Assembly: GCA_016929795.1 (NCBI GenBank)
Contig: JAFGIA010000209.1
Span: 1-43,085, forward strand
From: Anaerolineae bacterium
Lineage (GTDB): Bacteria; Chloroflexota; Anaerolineae; JAAYZQ01
Direction of reading: 5' to 3'
Length of the DNA stretch: 43,085 bases
Within the stretch, counting starts at the first letter, position 1; each line of letters opens with the position of its first letter. The notes beneath the pieces are model-generated. The model was not told the origin of the DNA. It ran no database searches and saw nothing but the letters and a program-made list of their open reading frames with translations. A program made the translations under genes and the position numbers. Positions 33,460-40,290 of the stretch are shown piece by piece.

Positions 33460-34173
33460 TCAGGTTATCAATGGCGGGCCCACGCTACTGCCTTCGACGC
33501 GATAGCCGACCCCCCATACGTTTTGGATGTAACGCGGATTGTCCGCGTCGTCGTCGAGTCGAGTTCGCAGGCGGCGAATGCAAGAGCGGACGGTGCCGCT
33601 TGTCCGCACATCCGGCTTGTCATTCCACACTTTTTCAACGAGCTCCTGCCACGGCACGACGCATCCTTTGTGACTGATCAGGTAGGCAAGCACGTCGAAC
33701 TCGCGGCGGGTGAGATCCACCTGCTTGTTGCCAATCCAGACGTGGCGGGCGTTCATGTCGACGATAAGGTCGTCGATAGATATGACACCGCGGATGCGCC
33801 CCGGCTCGTGCTCAAGCGCCTGGCGGACACACTGGCGAAGCTCGCTGAGCGAAAAGGGCTTGACCAGATAGTCAAAGGCAGCGCCACGCACCGCCTGGAT
33901 GGCTGTGGGCACCGAGGCATAGGCGGTCATGAGGATCACCTGGGTATCGAGGTTCATGCGCCGGATATGCAGGAGCAGTTCGGTGCCAGACACGCGCGGC
34001 ATTCTGATGTCGGACAGGACGAGGTGAAAATGTTCATGATTCAGGATGTCGAGCGCAGCTTCGCCCGTGAGGCATGGATAGACGTGATACCCTTCATCTC
34101 CCAGGATATCGGTGATGAGGGCACAGATCTCTTTGTCGTCGTCTACGACCAGCACCCGCTTCGGCAGATCCAC
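33460..34173 (-). CDS. OmpR/PhoB-type response regulator
   Basis: 237 residues from GTG 34173, preceded by GGGGAGGAAGGGG. Receiver domain 5-120 with acidic triad D11-D13, phospho-acceptor D55 (LVLSDIRMP), Thr in LMTAYAS and Lys in YLVKPFS. A winged-helix DNA-binding domain occupies 135-230 (LTRREFDVLAYLISHKG, RYIQNVWGVGYRV). No histidine kinase is adjacent, so it is an orphan here. Its promoter region contains direct repeats it could bind. Likely targets are the glycosidase-like gene behind it, the divergent small gene, and itself. Confidence 0.93.
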   Translation of the reverse strand: MDLPKRVLVVDDDKEICALITDILGDEGYHVYPCLTGEAALDILNHEHFHLVLSDIRMPRVSGTELLLHIRRMNLDTQVILMTAYASVPTAIQAVRGAAFDYLVKPFSLSELRQCVRQALEHEPGRIRGVISIDDLIVDMNARHVWIGNKQVDLTRREFDVLAYLISHKGCVVPWQELVEKVWNDKPDVRTSGTVRSCIRRLRTRLDDDADNPRYIQNVWGVGYRVEGSSVGPPLIT

Positions 34174-34220
34174 ATTCCCCTTCCTCCCCAGGCTGGCCAG
34201 GCCTGGATGCACCAGCTCAT

Positions 34221-34249
34221 ATTATAGATGCAAGAGACAATTTTGTCAA
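34221..34249 (-). promoter_or_regulatory. Consensus promoter of the response regulator
   Basis: On the minus strand a perfect TTGACA (34244-34249), 17 bases, and perfect TATAAT (34221-34226). Start near 34214, about 40 bases before the GTG. Confidence 0.92.
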
Positions 34250-34290
34250 CGCGAGGTCGGCCTGGATTTAGGGTGAATCTATTTGGAGAT

Positions 34291-34328
34291 TGGCACAGTG
34301 GTGTCACGCTTTTGGCACATCTGTGCCA
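34291..34328. promoter_or_regulatory. TGGCACA direct repeats and dyads, candidate operator
   Basis: TGGCACA at 34291-34297 and again at 34313-34319, exactly 22 bases apart (two helical turns). The second is half of a perfect dyad TGGCACA-TC-TGTGCCA (34313-34328); the first is half of an imperfect one with GGTGTCA. They lie between the response-regulator promoter and the divergent small-gene promoter. Confidence 0.6.
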
Positions 34329-34347
34329 CATTCTTATTGACACCGTG

Positions 34348-34356
34348 TGTTACAAT
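34348..34356 (+). promoter_or_regulatory. Extended -10 promoter of the small gene
   Basis: TGTTACAAT is an extended -10 element. A TTGACA at 34337-34342 is only eight bases upstream, so it cannot be the matching -35. The position next to the TGGCACA sites suggests activator dependence. Confidence 0.45.
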
Positions 34357-34380
34357 AAAGGTAGGACGTTTGCAAGTTCG

Positions 34381-34397
34381 CTGCCAAATGTTGGCAG
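34381..34397 (+). other. Hairpin ahead of the small-gene ribosome-binding site
   Basis: CTGCCAA-ATG-TTGGCAG is a perfect 7-bp stem with a 3-base loop. It ends four bases before AGGTGG (34401-34406). A 7-codon ORF (MAKWLLK, 34408-34431) overlaps the start region. Confidence 0.6.
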
Positions 34398-34415
34398 AAA
34401 AGGTGGCATGGCCAA

Positions 34416-34715
34416 ATGGTTGCTCAAATGATGGTCAAGGAGGATGCGGGTGCAGTCATTCGGGACCTGGACAGGCTGGTCACGCGCGGCCCTGGGGACC
34501 TCGAGATTATTGAGGCGATGACGCCCTTTGGCTACGATATGGCCAAGTGGGCGGAGGGGCAGAGCGTTCTGGCCGAGCTTGTCGCCAGCGAGCAGCCGAG
34601 CGAAACGCTTGTCGCCCGGGCAAGGCGCTGGCACCACGAAGCAGCCGATGCAGCGAGTCATGCTTTGACAGCCCATCCGACACTCCTGGTCAAGCTCGGT
34701 ATGAGGTCGCCCTAA
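34416..34715 (+). CDS. Small protein of unknown function
   Basis: 99 residues, helical, with a hydrophilic N-terminus and the segment GYDMAKWAEGQSVLAEL followed by RARRWHHEAADAASHAL. It ends LLVKLGMRSP. I recognise no named family, though the pattern resembles short uncharacterised proteins of Chloroflexota (recollection, not checked). Start ATG 34416 has AGGTGG nine bases upstream; ATG 34428 and 34431 are in-frame alternatives. It has its own promoter region with repeats and a hairpin, and is followed by a terminator, so it is a single-gene unit divergent from the response regulator and possibly under its control. Confidence 0.7.
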   Translation: MVAQMMVKEDAGAVIRDLDRLVTRGPGDLEIIEAMTPFGYDMAKWAEGQSVLAELVASEQPSETLVARARRWHHEAADAASHALTAHPTLLVKLGMRSP

Positions 34716-34716
34716 T

Positions 34717-34743
34717 CGGCGTTGGCCTCGACGCCGTTTTTTT
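34717..34743 (+). terminator. Rho-independent terminator of the small gene
   Basis: CGGCGT (34717-34722) and ACGCCG (34731-34736) with an 8-base loop, followed by seven T. It starts one base after the stop codon TAA of the small gene. Confidence 0.9.
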
Positions 34744-34768
34744 CGTGGCAGACAATTGCCTCGAAAGG

Positions 34769-34818
34769 CTCAAGGTGGCGCGCAGTTAATTCCCCTGGCG
34801 TGCCACCTTGAGTTTTTT
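34769..34818 (+). terminator. Second terminator-like hairpin
   Basis: CTCAAGGTGGCGCGC (34769-34783) pairs with GCGTGCCACCTTGAG (34798-34812) over 15 positions with one G-T pair, followed by six T. It abuts the stop codon of the ABC ATPase fragment on the other strand. Confidence 0.8.
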
Positions 34819-34821
34819 CAT

Positions 34822-34998
34822 TTACAGGATGCCATTCAGCAAGCGCACAGTCGTCGTCTTGCCTGCGCCATTGTGGCCCAAGAAACCGAACACTTCGCCT
34901 GCATCCACTTCCAGGTCCAGGTGATCGACAGCGACGATGTCGCCAAAGCGGCGCGTGAGGCCGCGGGTGACGATCAATGGCTCGACAGCTACACTCAT
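34822..34998 (-). pseudogene. Truncated ABC transporter ATPase (N-terminal fragment)
   Basis: 58 codons from ATG 34998 to TAA 34822. The product has a normal ABC ATPase beginning: [20 protein letters not shown], then Walker [17 protein letters not shown]. It stops four residues after the Walker A helix. The Q-loop, LSGGQ signature, Walker B and H-loop are all missing, and no frame downstream continues them. A good AGGAGG ribosome-binding site and a four-base ATGA overlap with the MFS gene show it was the next gene of that operon. The break lies beside a large hairpin (34769-34818). It cannot be a working ATPase; whether the short peptide is made or useful is unknown. Confidence 0.85.
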
Positions 34999-36401
34999 GA
35001 CAACCTCCTGAAGGGGTGCTTTGAAAACACCTTGGCCCGGCGGCGGATGGAGGTGGGGGTGCCACCTGGGGCGCACCAGATCCCGATGGCCGCCACCAAG
35101 CGCGCCACGGCAAAGATGCCCAACGCGACAGGGATGGTGACGATTCTGCCCAGGATGGGGCCGGCCATCGAGCCGAGCAGCAGGGCGGCGTTCATCGCCA
35201 GGTTGTACCAGGCGAGGTGGGCCGGGCGCCTGTCGGCCGGGATCTCTTCGAGTAGATAGTTTGCCAATGCCCCTCCGGCGAGCGACCACCCGAACCCACC
35301 AACAGCAGATGCGATCAGAAAGAGGGTGGCGCCGCTGGCGAGCGCCATCAACGCGGGATAGAGGCTCATGATCATCGCGCCGACGGCGGTGACGCGCCGG
35401 TTGCCTATGCGTTGGACAAGGCTATTGAGCTGGGTGGATCCCAGAAAGACGCTGACGTAAAAGAGGGCGGTGCCCAGGCCGATGTACCTGTCAGAGAGGT
35501 GGAGCTCACTCACCCAATGGATTGGAAAGAGGGGGATCGCGAGGTTGACTGCCAGGTGGAAGGCGAACAGCACGAGCAGCACGCGGCCAAAGGGACCGGC
35601 GATGATCTCGGGGAGCGACAGTGGCGCCCCGCGGCGACGGGTCAGGAAGCGGAGCGCCACGCCGGGGCGCAGGGCATCGGCCACGCCGCGTAGCCGGCCG
35701 GGCGTGGCAGGATCTCGCAGCGCTCGCCCGACGCGGGGGTGCGGCGACGCGCCGGGGCGCAGGACGACAAAACGGAGGTGAAATGTGCTCATCACAGCAC
35801 CGACGAAACCGATGGCGAACACGACCTGGTAGCCTTTCGGAAAGGGGAGCACGTCGAGAACATAGCCCGCCAGGAGCGAGACGGTGACATACACCACGGC
35901 CATCACGGCGTTGCGTACGCCGACGACGTGGCCGCGCCATTCGGGGGGTACGACATCGGCAAAGAGGGCGTTAAAGCCGACGGAGAGCACTGTGCCCGGG
36001 ATACTCATGGCGAGTGTCGCCGCCACTAGCGTCCAGATCTGCTCCTGCGGTGCCAGGAGCATGGGCAGTGGAATCCAGAGCAGGTAAAAGGCGCGGTGCA
36101 GCAGCGCCGACCAGAACACGGCGCCGTCCATGCGTTGATGCTCGAGCCAGCGGCCGGAGGGGAGCGCCAGGAGCAAGTTGACAGCGGCCGGCGCAGCGCT
36201 CAGCAGGCCGATCTGAAAGCCTGTGGCACCCAGCCGGGCAGCATACACAGACAGGAAGGACATTGCGCTGGCGGATAGCACGCCGAACCAGGCAATGTCC
36301 AGGTAGAGGTGCACAAAGTTTTTGCGCATTTCTGGCGGCACGGGCCGGCCAGAGTGAAACAGAGGTCGCATGATCTTTTGTTCCACGCGATGTGGAACCA
36401 T
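34995..36401 (-). CDS. Major facilitator superfamily transporter
   Basis: About 468 residues, 12 hydrophobic helices in two halves with a long basic central loop (about 215-260, rich in Arg and Pro). Family-like loop motif near [15 protein letters not shown] and [18 protein letters not shown]. Substrate unknown; drug or sugar-type efflux is possible. Start is uncertain: the predicted transcription start near 36418 excludes ATG 36425. ATG 36401 is chosen; ATG 36371 lies behind a hairpin GTTCCAC-N5-GTGGAAC (36380-36398) and would make that hairpin part of the leader. The stop overlaps the start of the ABC ATPase fragment. Confidence 0.82.
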   Translation of the reverse strand: MVPHRVEQKIMRPLFHSGRPVPPEMRKNFVHLYLDIAWFGVLSASAMSFLSVYAARLGATGFQIGLLSAAPAAVNLLLALPSGRWLEHQRMDGAVFWSALLHRAFYLLWIPLPMLLAPQEQIWTLVAATLAMSIPGTVLSVGFNALFADVVPPEWRGHVVGVRNAVMAVVYVTVSLLAGYVLDVLPFPKGYQVVFAIGFVGAVMSTFHLRFVVLRPGASPHPRVGRALRDPATPGRLRGVADALRPGVALRFLTRRRGAPLSLPEIIAGPFGRVLLVLFAFHLAVNLAIPLFPIHWVSELHLSDRYIGLGTALFYVSVFLGSTQLNSLVQRIGNRRVTAVGAMIMSLYPALMALASGATLFLIASAVGGFGWSLAGGALANYLLEEIPADRRPAHLAWYNLAMNAALLLGSMAGPILGRIVTIPVALGIFAVARLVAAIGIWCAPGGTPTSIRRRAKVFSKHPFRRLS

Positions 36402-36424
36402 CTCCTCGTGAACTCCAATCTGCA

Positions 36425-36453
36425 ATTATAGCAGCACGCGAGTGATGCCGCAA
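36425..36453 (-). promoter_or_regulatory. Promoter of the MFS gene
   Basis: On the minus strand TTGCGG (36448-36453), 17 bases, perfect TATAAT (36425-36430). Start near 36418. Confidence 0.75.
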
Positions 36454-36469
36454 GATTGGAAGCATGGAA

Positions 36470-36514
36470 GGGTAGGAGCTTGGTTGGTCAAGCCAACCTT
36501 CCAAGCTCCCACCC
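36470..36514. terminator. Large imperfect hairpin after the ABC operon
   Basis: GGGTAGGAGCTTGG (36470-36483) pairs with CCAAGCTCCCACCC (36501-36514) with one mismatch; an inner TTGG/CCAA helix forms around TCAAG. It lies just after the last ABC gene stop at 36523 and before the MFS promoter. No U-tract follows on the minus strand. Confidence 0.55.
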
Positions 36515-36522
36515 TTTCGGAG

Positions 36523-37779
36523 TCAGGTCTGCCGCCAGCCAGCCGCGAGACGACGCCAACTGAACGCTTCGCCTGAGAGTAGATTGCCAGCGGAGAAAAA
36601 ACGGGCGGCGAGGAGGATGAACAGGTAGGAGGTGAGGGCGACGCCCGCCAGGCTGATCAGGATCTGCCACGTGGGCACATCAGCGACGGCCATACGTGTC
36701 ACCATCGCCGTGGGTGCACTGAAGGGAAAGAGGCTGAGACCGACCACGAGAGGGCTGTTCGGCTCTTCGACGAATGCCTGCGCGAACATGAGCGTGGGCA
36801 TGAGTGGGATGATGAGCAGCCAGACCATCTGGCCGCCCTGCCGTGCGTCGTTCGACAGGGTGCCGGCCATGGCCATGACCGCGGCAAAGAGCAGGTAGCC
36901 AAAGATGAGAAAGAGGAGGGCCCACACGACAAAGATCGGCGGCAGGGTGAAACTTGCCCCGCCAAGGAGGGCGGCGCCGCGATCCAGAAAGAGGAGGCCC
37001 CCGGCGATCCAGATGACGAACTGGATCAGGGTCACCACGCTCATGGCCACGATCTTGCCGATCATCATCTCGCGCGGATTGACGCGCATCAGCAGCATTT
37101 CAGCGGTGCGGTTCTCTTTTTCGGCCACGACGACGCGCATCAGGTAGCTACTGCCCATGATCAGGAGAAAGTAGTAGACGTAGGGCAGAATGCCGGCGAC
37201 GAGGGCGGCCATGGCACCCTGGCCTTCATCTCCCTCTTCGGGCGGGGCCAGGACCTCCACGCGAACGGTGGCTAGTGGGCTTTGCACGGCGGTGGCCAGG
37301 TCCGGGTCGCGGACCAGGTTGTAGCTCAACAGGGATTGGAGCATCCAATGGTTGCTGCTGTTCGGCGCGATGCCGGCCTCGGGCCCATCACCGAACAACT
37401 GAAAGTTTTCGGTATAGATCTCGAGATCGCCGGTAGACACGTAATCAGCCGGGACGACCAGGTACTGGTCGATCTCGCCTGCCTGCAGGGCGGAGGCTGC
37501 CGCTGCGGCGTCGGGCATGCGCACGAACACGGCAGACAAATCAGTGGGGATATTGGCGATCAGGCCGGCCTGGTCGACGACGCCGACCGTTGGGAGCTCG
37601 AACTCGGCTGGCTCGCCCGCCTCACGGGCACCTGAATCGCCAGAGGCATTGTCCTGGAGGAGCATATAGCCTTGAGACAGGATGAGAATGACAGGCATGA
37701 CGAACGCCAGGACCCAGAAGGAGCGCTGGCGCAACACTACGCCGATGTCATGTTTGATCACAAGCCAGATGTTATGCAT
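36523..37779 (-). CDS. ABC-2 type transporter permease (NatB-like)
   Basis: 418 residues. One N-terminal transmembrane helix (about 20-40), a roughly 130-residue outer domain, then five or six C-terminal helices, the topology of NatB/YhaP-type ABC-2 permeases. The cytoplasmic motif VVAEKENRTAEMLLMRVNPREMMIGKI is typical of this family and repeats in the sister permease. Last gene of ATPase-permease-permease, 69 bases after the second permease gene. Substrate not visible; members export Na+, antibiotics or lipids. Confidence 0.88.
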   Translation of the reverse strand: MHNIWLVIKHDIGVVLRQRSFWVLAFVMPVILILSQGYMLLQDNASGDSGAREAGEPAEFELPTVGVVDQAGLIANIPTDLSAVFVRMPDAAAAASALQAGEIDQYLVVPADYVSTGDLEIYTENFQLFGDGPEAGIAPNSSNHWMLQSLLSYNLVRDPDLATAVQSPLATVRVEVLAPPEEGDEGQGAMAALVAGILPYVYYFLLIMGSSYLMRVVVAEKENRTAEMLLMRVNPREMMIGKIVAMSVVTLIQFVIWIAGGLLFLDRGAALLGGASFTLPPIFVVWALLFLIFGYLLFAAVMAMAGTLSNDARQGGQMVWLLIIPLMPTLMFAQAFVEEPNSPLVVGLSLFPFSAPTAMVTRMAVADVPTWQILISLAGVALTSYLFILLAARFFSAGNLLSGEAFSWRRLAAGWRQT

Positions 37780-37848
37780 ATCTTTGACCTTCCAATCTTT
37801 GCTCTATGCCAACCTGGGGCCCAGCAGAGACCGGCCCTGGCTAGAAAT

Positions 37849-39060
37849 TCAGGAAACCGCCCCACGCACGGCCGCCACCACCGACTTGATGGTCAAGGGC
37901 TGGCCATAGCGGAGCATGCCGGCGCGAAAGACGCGGGCCGCTGCCCACACGGCAAACGCCGCCGACGCGACGAGGATCACCCACGCCATGACGAGCTGCC
38001 AGGCAGGGATATTGCCCATTGCCCAACGTAGCGAGATGGTGAGGAATGAGGTGGTGGGAAAGAGGGTGAGCAGGATGGAGATGGGGTGAGTTGGGTTCTC
38101 CATGAGGAGCATGAGGGCAAAGAGCGGCATGAGAAAAAGCAGGTTGAGCAGGCCAGCCACTTGCTGTGCCTGCTGTACCTCCGTGGTGGCGGCACCAAGG
38201 GCAACCATGATCCCGGCCAACAGGATGTAGGCGGGAAAGAAGTAGAGGGCCATCAGCCCGAGATAGTCCCAAGGGATTCCGACACCCTCGAATCCTTCGA
38301 GAAAGGTGCCTGCTACCTTCAGGCCGAGGATCGCCGCGAGCACATAGATGATGATCTGCGTCAGTGATGCAGCCAACAGGCCGGCCGTCTTGCCGACGAT
38401 GAGCTCGGAGGGGGTGACACTGGTGAGCATCACCTCGATCGTGCGATTCTCTTTTTCCGTGCCCACTACGCCGAGCATGTTCCCCGCCGCGGTCATGGTG
38501 GCGAAAAAGAAGAGAAAGGTGGCGATGAAGGGAATGAAAAAAGTGATGAGCGCACTCTCGTCAAAGGTGCGGCCGCTGGCGACATCATGCACCAGGACGT
38601 CGGGCTCGTAGAGCAGGCGATCCTGCCTGTCGGCGGGCAGGCCAGCGACGAGATTGGCGCGCACAAAATCGGCCATCACCGACCATGCCTGCGAGTCAGG
38701 AGAGTCGTCCTGGTAGTAGAGCTCGACCTCTCGCACTTGAGGGTAGCCGGGTGGGAACACAAAGAGGGCCGTCACCTCACCGCGGGCTACCGCCTCGCGG
38801 CCGGCCTTGGGGTTGGGGTAGGGCCTGACCTGGAGGCGCTCGTCGGCGTCGGAAATCGCGGTGTGACGCGCCGGGTCGAGGATGCCGGCCTGGTCGACGT
38901 ATCCGACAGGACGGGTGTCCTCGTTCATGGTCTCAGCCAGATAGCCAAGGAAGCCGAGGAGGACGATGCCGATGGGCACGGCAAGGGTCAGGATGATGAA
39001 CTGGCGCTTGGCCGCAGTGTCGAGGTAGGTGCGCTTGGCGATCAGCCAGAAGTTACGCAT
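37849..39060 (-). CDS. ABC-2 type transporter permease (NatB-like)
   Basis: 403 residues, paralogous to the preceding entry. N-terminal helix (about 20-42), outer domain to about 165, then six helices. It has the family motif VVGTEKENRTIEVMLTSVTPSELIVGKTAGL. Its ATG at 39060 overlaps the end of the ATPase gene by eight bases, so the two are translationally coupled. Two different permeases with one ATPase suggest a heterodimeric export channel. Confidence 0.9.
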   Translation of the reverse strand: MRNFWLIAKRTYLDTAAKRQFIILTLAVPIGIVLLGFLGYLAETMNEDTRPVGYVDQAGILDPARHTAISDADERLQVRPYPNPKAGREAVARGEVTALFVFPPGYPQVREVELYYQDDSPDSQAWSVMADFVRANLVAGLPADRQDRLLYEPDVLVHDVASGRTFDESALITFFIPFIATFLFFFATMTAAGNMLGVVGTEKENRTIEVMLTSVTPSELIVGKTAGLLAASLTQIIIYVLAAILGLKVAGTFLEGFEGVGIPWDYLGLMALYFFPAYILLAGIMVALGAATTEVQQAQQVAGLLNLLFLMPLFALMLLMENPTHPISILLTLFPTTSFLTISLRWAMGNIPAWQLVMAWVILVASAAFAVWAAARVFRAGMLRYGQPLTIKSVVAAVRGAVS

Positions 39061-39991
39061 TGTACACCTCCGCTGCGGCCGTCGACTGCGGCATGGTCAG
39101 CCCTTCCTGGACGACGGAGACAAAGATATCGTCAAGCGAGGGCTCGGCCAACTCAAAGCGCTCGATCTTGACGCCGTCGCGTGCCAGCAAGGCGTGCAGG
39201 ACAGCCTGCGGATCGGTGCCGGTTTCAAGCGCCATGTGGTAGGTGCCGTTCTCGCGCCGCGTCTCGAGCACACCGGGCAACCCGGCCATGTCACCCTGTC
39301 CCTCGACGACGACGGCATTGCCGGCAAAGTTGCGCTTGATCTCGGCGACAGGGCCATAGAGCACGGTGCGCCCGTCCGCGATCAGGACGATCCGGTCGGC
39401 TAGGGCCTCCACCTGGTACATCTGGTGGGTAGACATCAGGAGCGACTTGCCGGCGTCGCGCTGCTCCTGCAAGATCTGCTTGACTAGGCGCGTGCTGACA
39501 GGGTCGAGGCCCGAAAAGGGCTCATCGATGATGATCAGGTCAGGGTCGTGGAGCAGGGTAGCAATGATCTGTGCCTTTTGCTGCATGCCCTTACTCAGCT
39601 CCTGTACCTTTTTGTGGCGATGCTCGGCCAGGTCGAACACCTGGAGCCAGTGATCGAGGCGGGTGCGGACGGTAGCTTCGTCCAGCCCTTTCAGGGTCGC
39701 GAGATAAATCAGCGTCGCCTCGAGCTTCTGGTCCTTGTACAGGCCGCGCTCCTCGGGCATGTAGCCGATGCGGTGCTTTTTGTCCATCGTCAGTTTGCCA
39801 CCAAAGACCTGGACGGTGCCAGAGTCGGGCTGGAAGATGTCGAGGATCATGCGGATCGTTGTCGTCTTGCCGGCGCCATTGGGGCCGAGCAGGCCAAAGA
39901 TCTCGCCCGGACGCACGGCAAAGGAGACGTCGGCGACAGCCTGGACGGGGCCAAAGCTTTTGGCCAGGTTTGATACTTCTACCGTATACAT
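39053..39991 (-). CDS. ABC transporter ATP-binding protein (NatA-like)
   Basis: 312 residues from ATG 39991, set by GAGGAGGAAG upstream; the frame is open for 70 codons further but without homology-like features. Walker [14 protein letters not shown]-loop region GYMPEERGLY, signature LSKGMQQKAQ, Walker B LIIIDEPFSGLDP and H-loop MSTHQM are all present. The C-terminal 85 residues form a DUF4162-like extension common in NatA/YhaQ proteins. It powers the two permeases downstream. A perfect 18-bp palindrome lies just upstream of its ribosome-binding site. Confidence 0.94.
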   Translation of the reverse strand: MYTVEVSNLAKSFGPVQAVADVSFAVRPGEIFGLLGPNGAGKTTTIRMILDIFQPDSGTVQVFGGKLTMDKKHRIGYMPEERGLYKDQKLEATLIYLATLKGLDEATVRTRLDHWLQVFDLAEHRHKKVQELSKGMQQKAQIIATLLHDPDLIIIDEPFSGLDPVSTRLVKQILQEQRDAGKSLLMSTHQMYQVEALADRIVLIADGRTVLYGPVAEIKRNFAGNAVVVEGQGDMAGLPGVLETRRENGTYHMALETGTDPQAVLHALLARDGVKIERFELAEPSLDDIFVSVVQEGLTMPQSTAAAEVYNA

Positions 39992-40006
39992 GACTTCCTC
40001 CTCAAG

Positions 40007-40024
40007 GGTGGCCTGCAGGCCACC
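40007..40024. promoter_or_regulatory. 18-bp perfect palindrome, candidate operator or leader hairpin
   Basis: GGTGGCCTGCAGGCCACC is fully self-complementary and ends 16 bases before the ATPase ATG, next to its ribosome-binding site. As RNA it would form a 7-bp stem with a TGCA loop. CGATATCG and CGATCG dyads follow at once. The 299-base gap 39992-40290 also has a possible -10 (TACAAT, minus strand, 40233-40238) without a good -35. Confidence 0.65.
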
Positions 40025-40290
40025 GATATCGATCGTCGTGCCGGATGCCGGAAGCGCGACACCCAGCTTGATGATATCACGATCCTGCTGCAACTTGTGG
40101 ACGCCAGCCTCCCTGGAAGCTGACATTGTCGTCATGCGGCCACTCCAATCCCCCCCCGCACAAATCCCGTCGCGGGCGCTCAACCACCGCCGTGGGGGCA
40201 ATGCTTGCCGGGCAGGGGGCGCGTGTGACTCTATTGTACAGTAACGATCGCCCGTCCCTGCGAAAGGATCACCCTCGCCTTGGCCGGGGA

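Noticed and set aside
34313..34330. Sigma-54 promoter suggested by TTGGCAC
   Set aside because: The GG and downstream GC are nine, not ten, bases apart, and the sequence is better explained as a perfect dyad.
34337..34342. TTGACA as -35 of the small gene
   Set aside because: Only eight bases separate it from TACAAT; no -10 lies 16-18 bases downstream.
34408..34431. 7-codon ORF MAKWLLK as a leader-peptide attenuator
   Set aside because: No run of regulatory codons and no terminator/antiterminator pair between it and the gene; it overlaps the gene start itself. Kept only as a remark.
39992..40201. 70-codon N-terminal extension of the ABC ATPase
   Set aside because: A strong ribosome-binding site precedes ATG 39991, the family starts there, and the extension contains the palindrome and no conserved-looking sequence.
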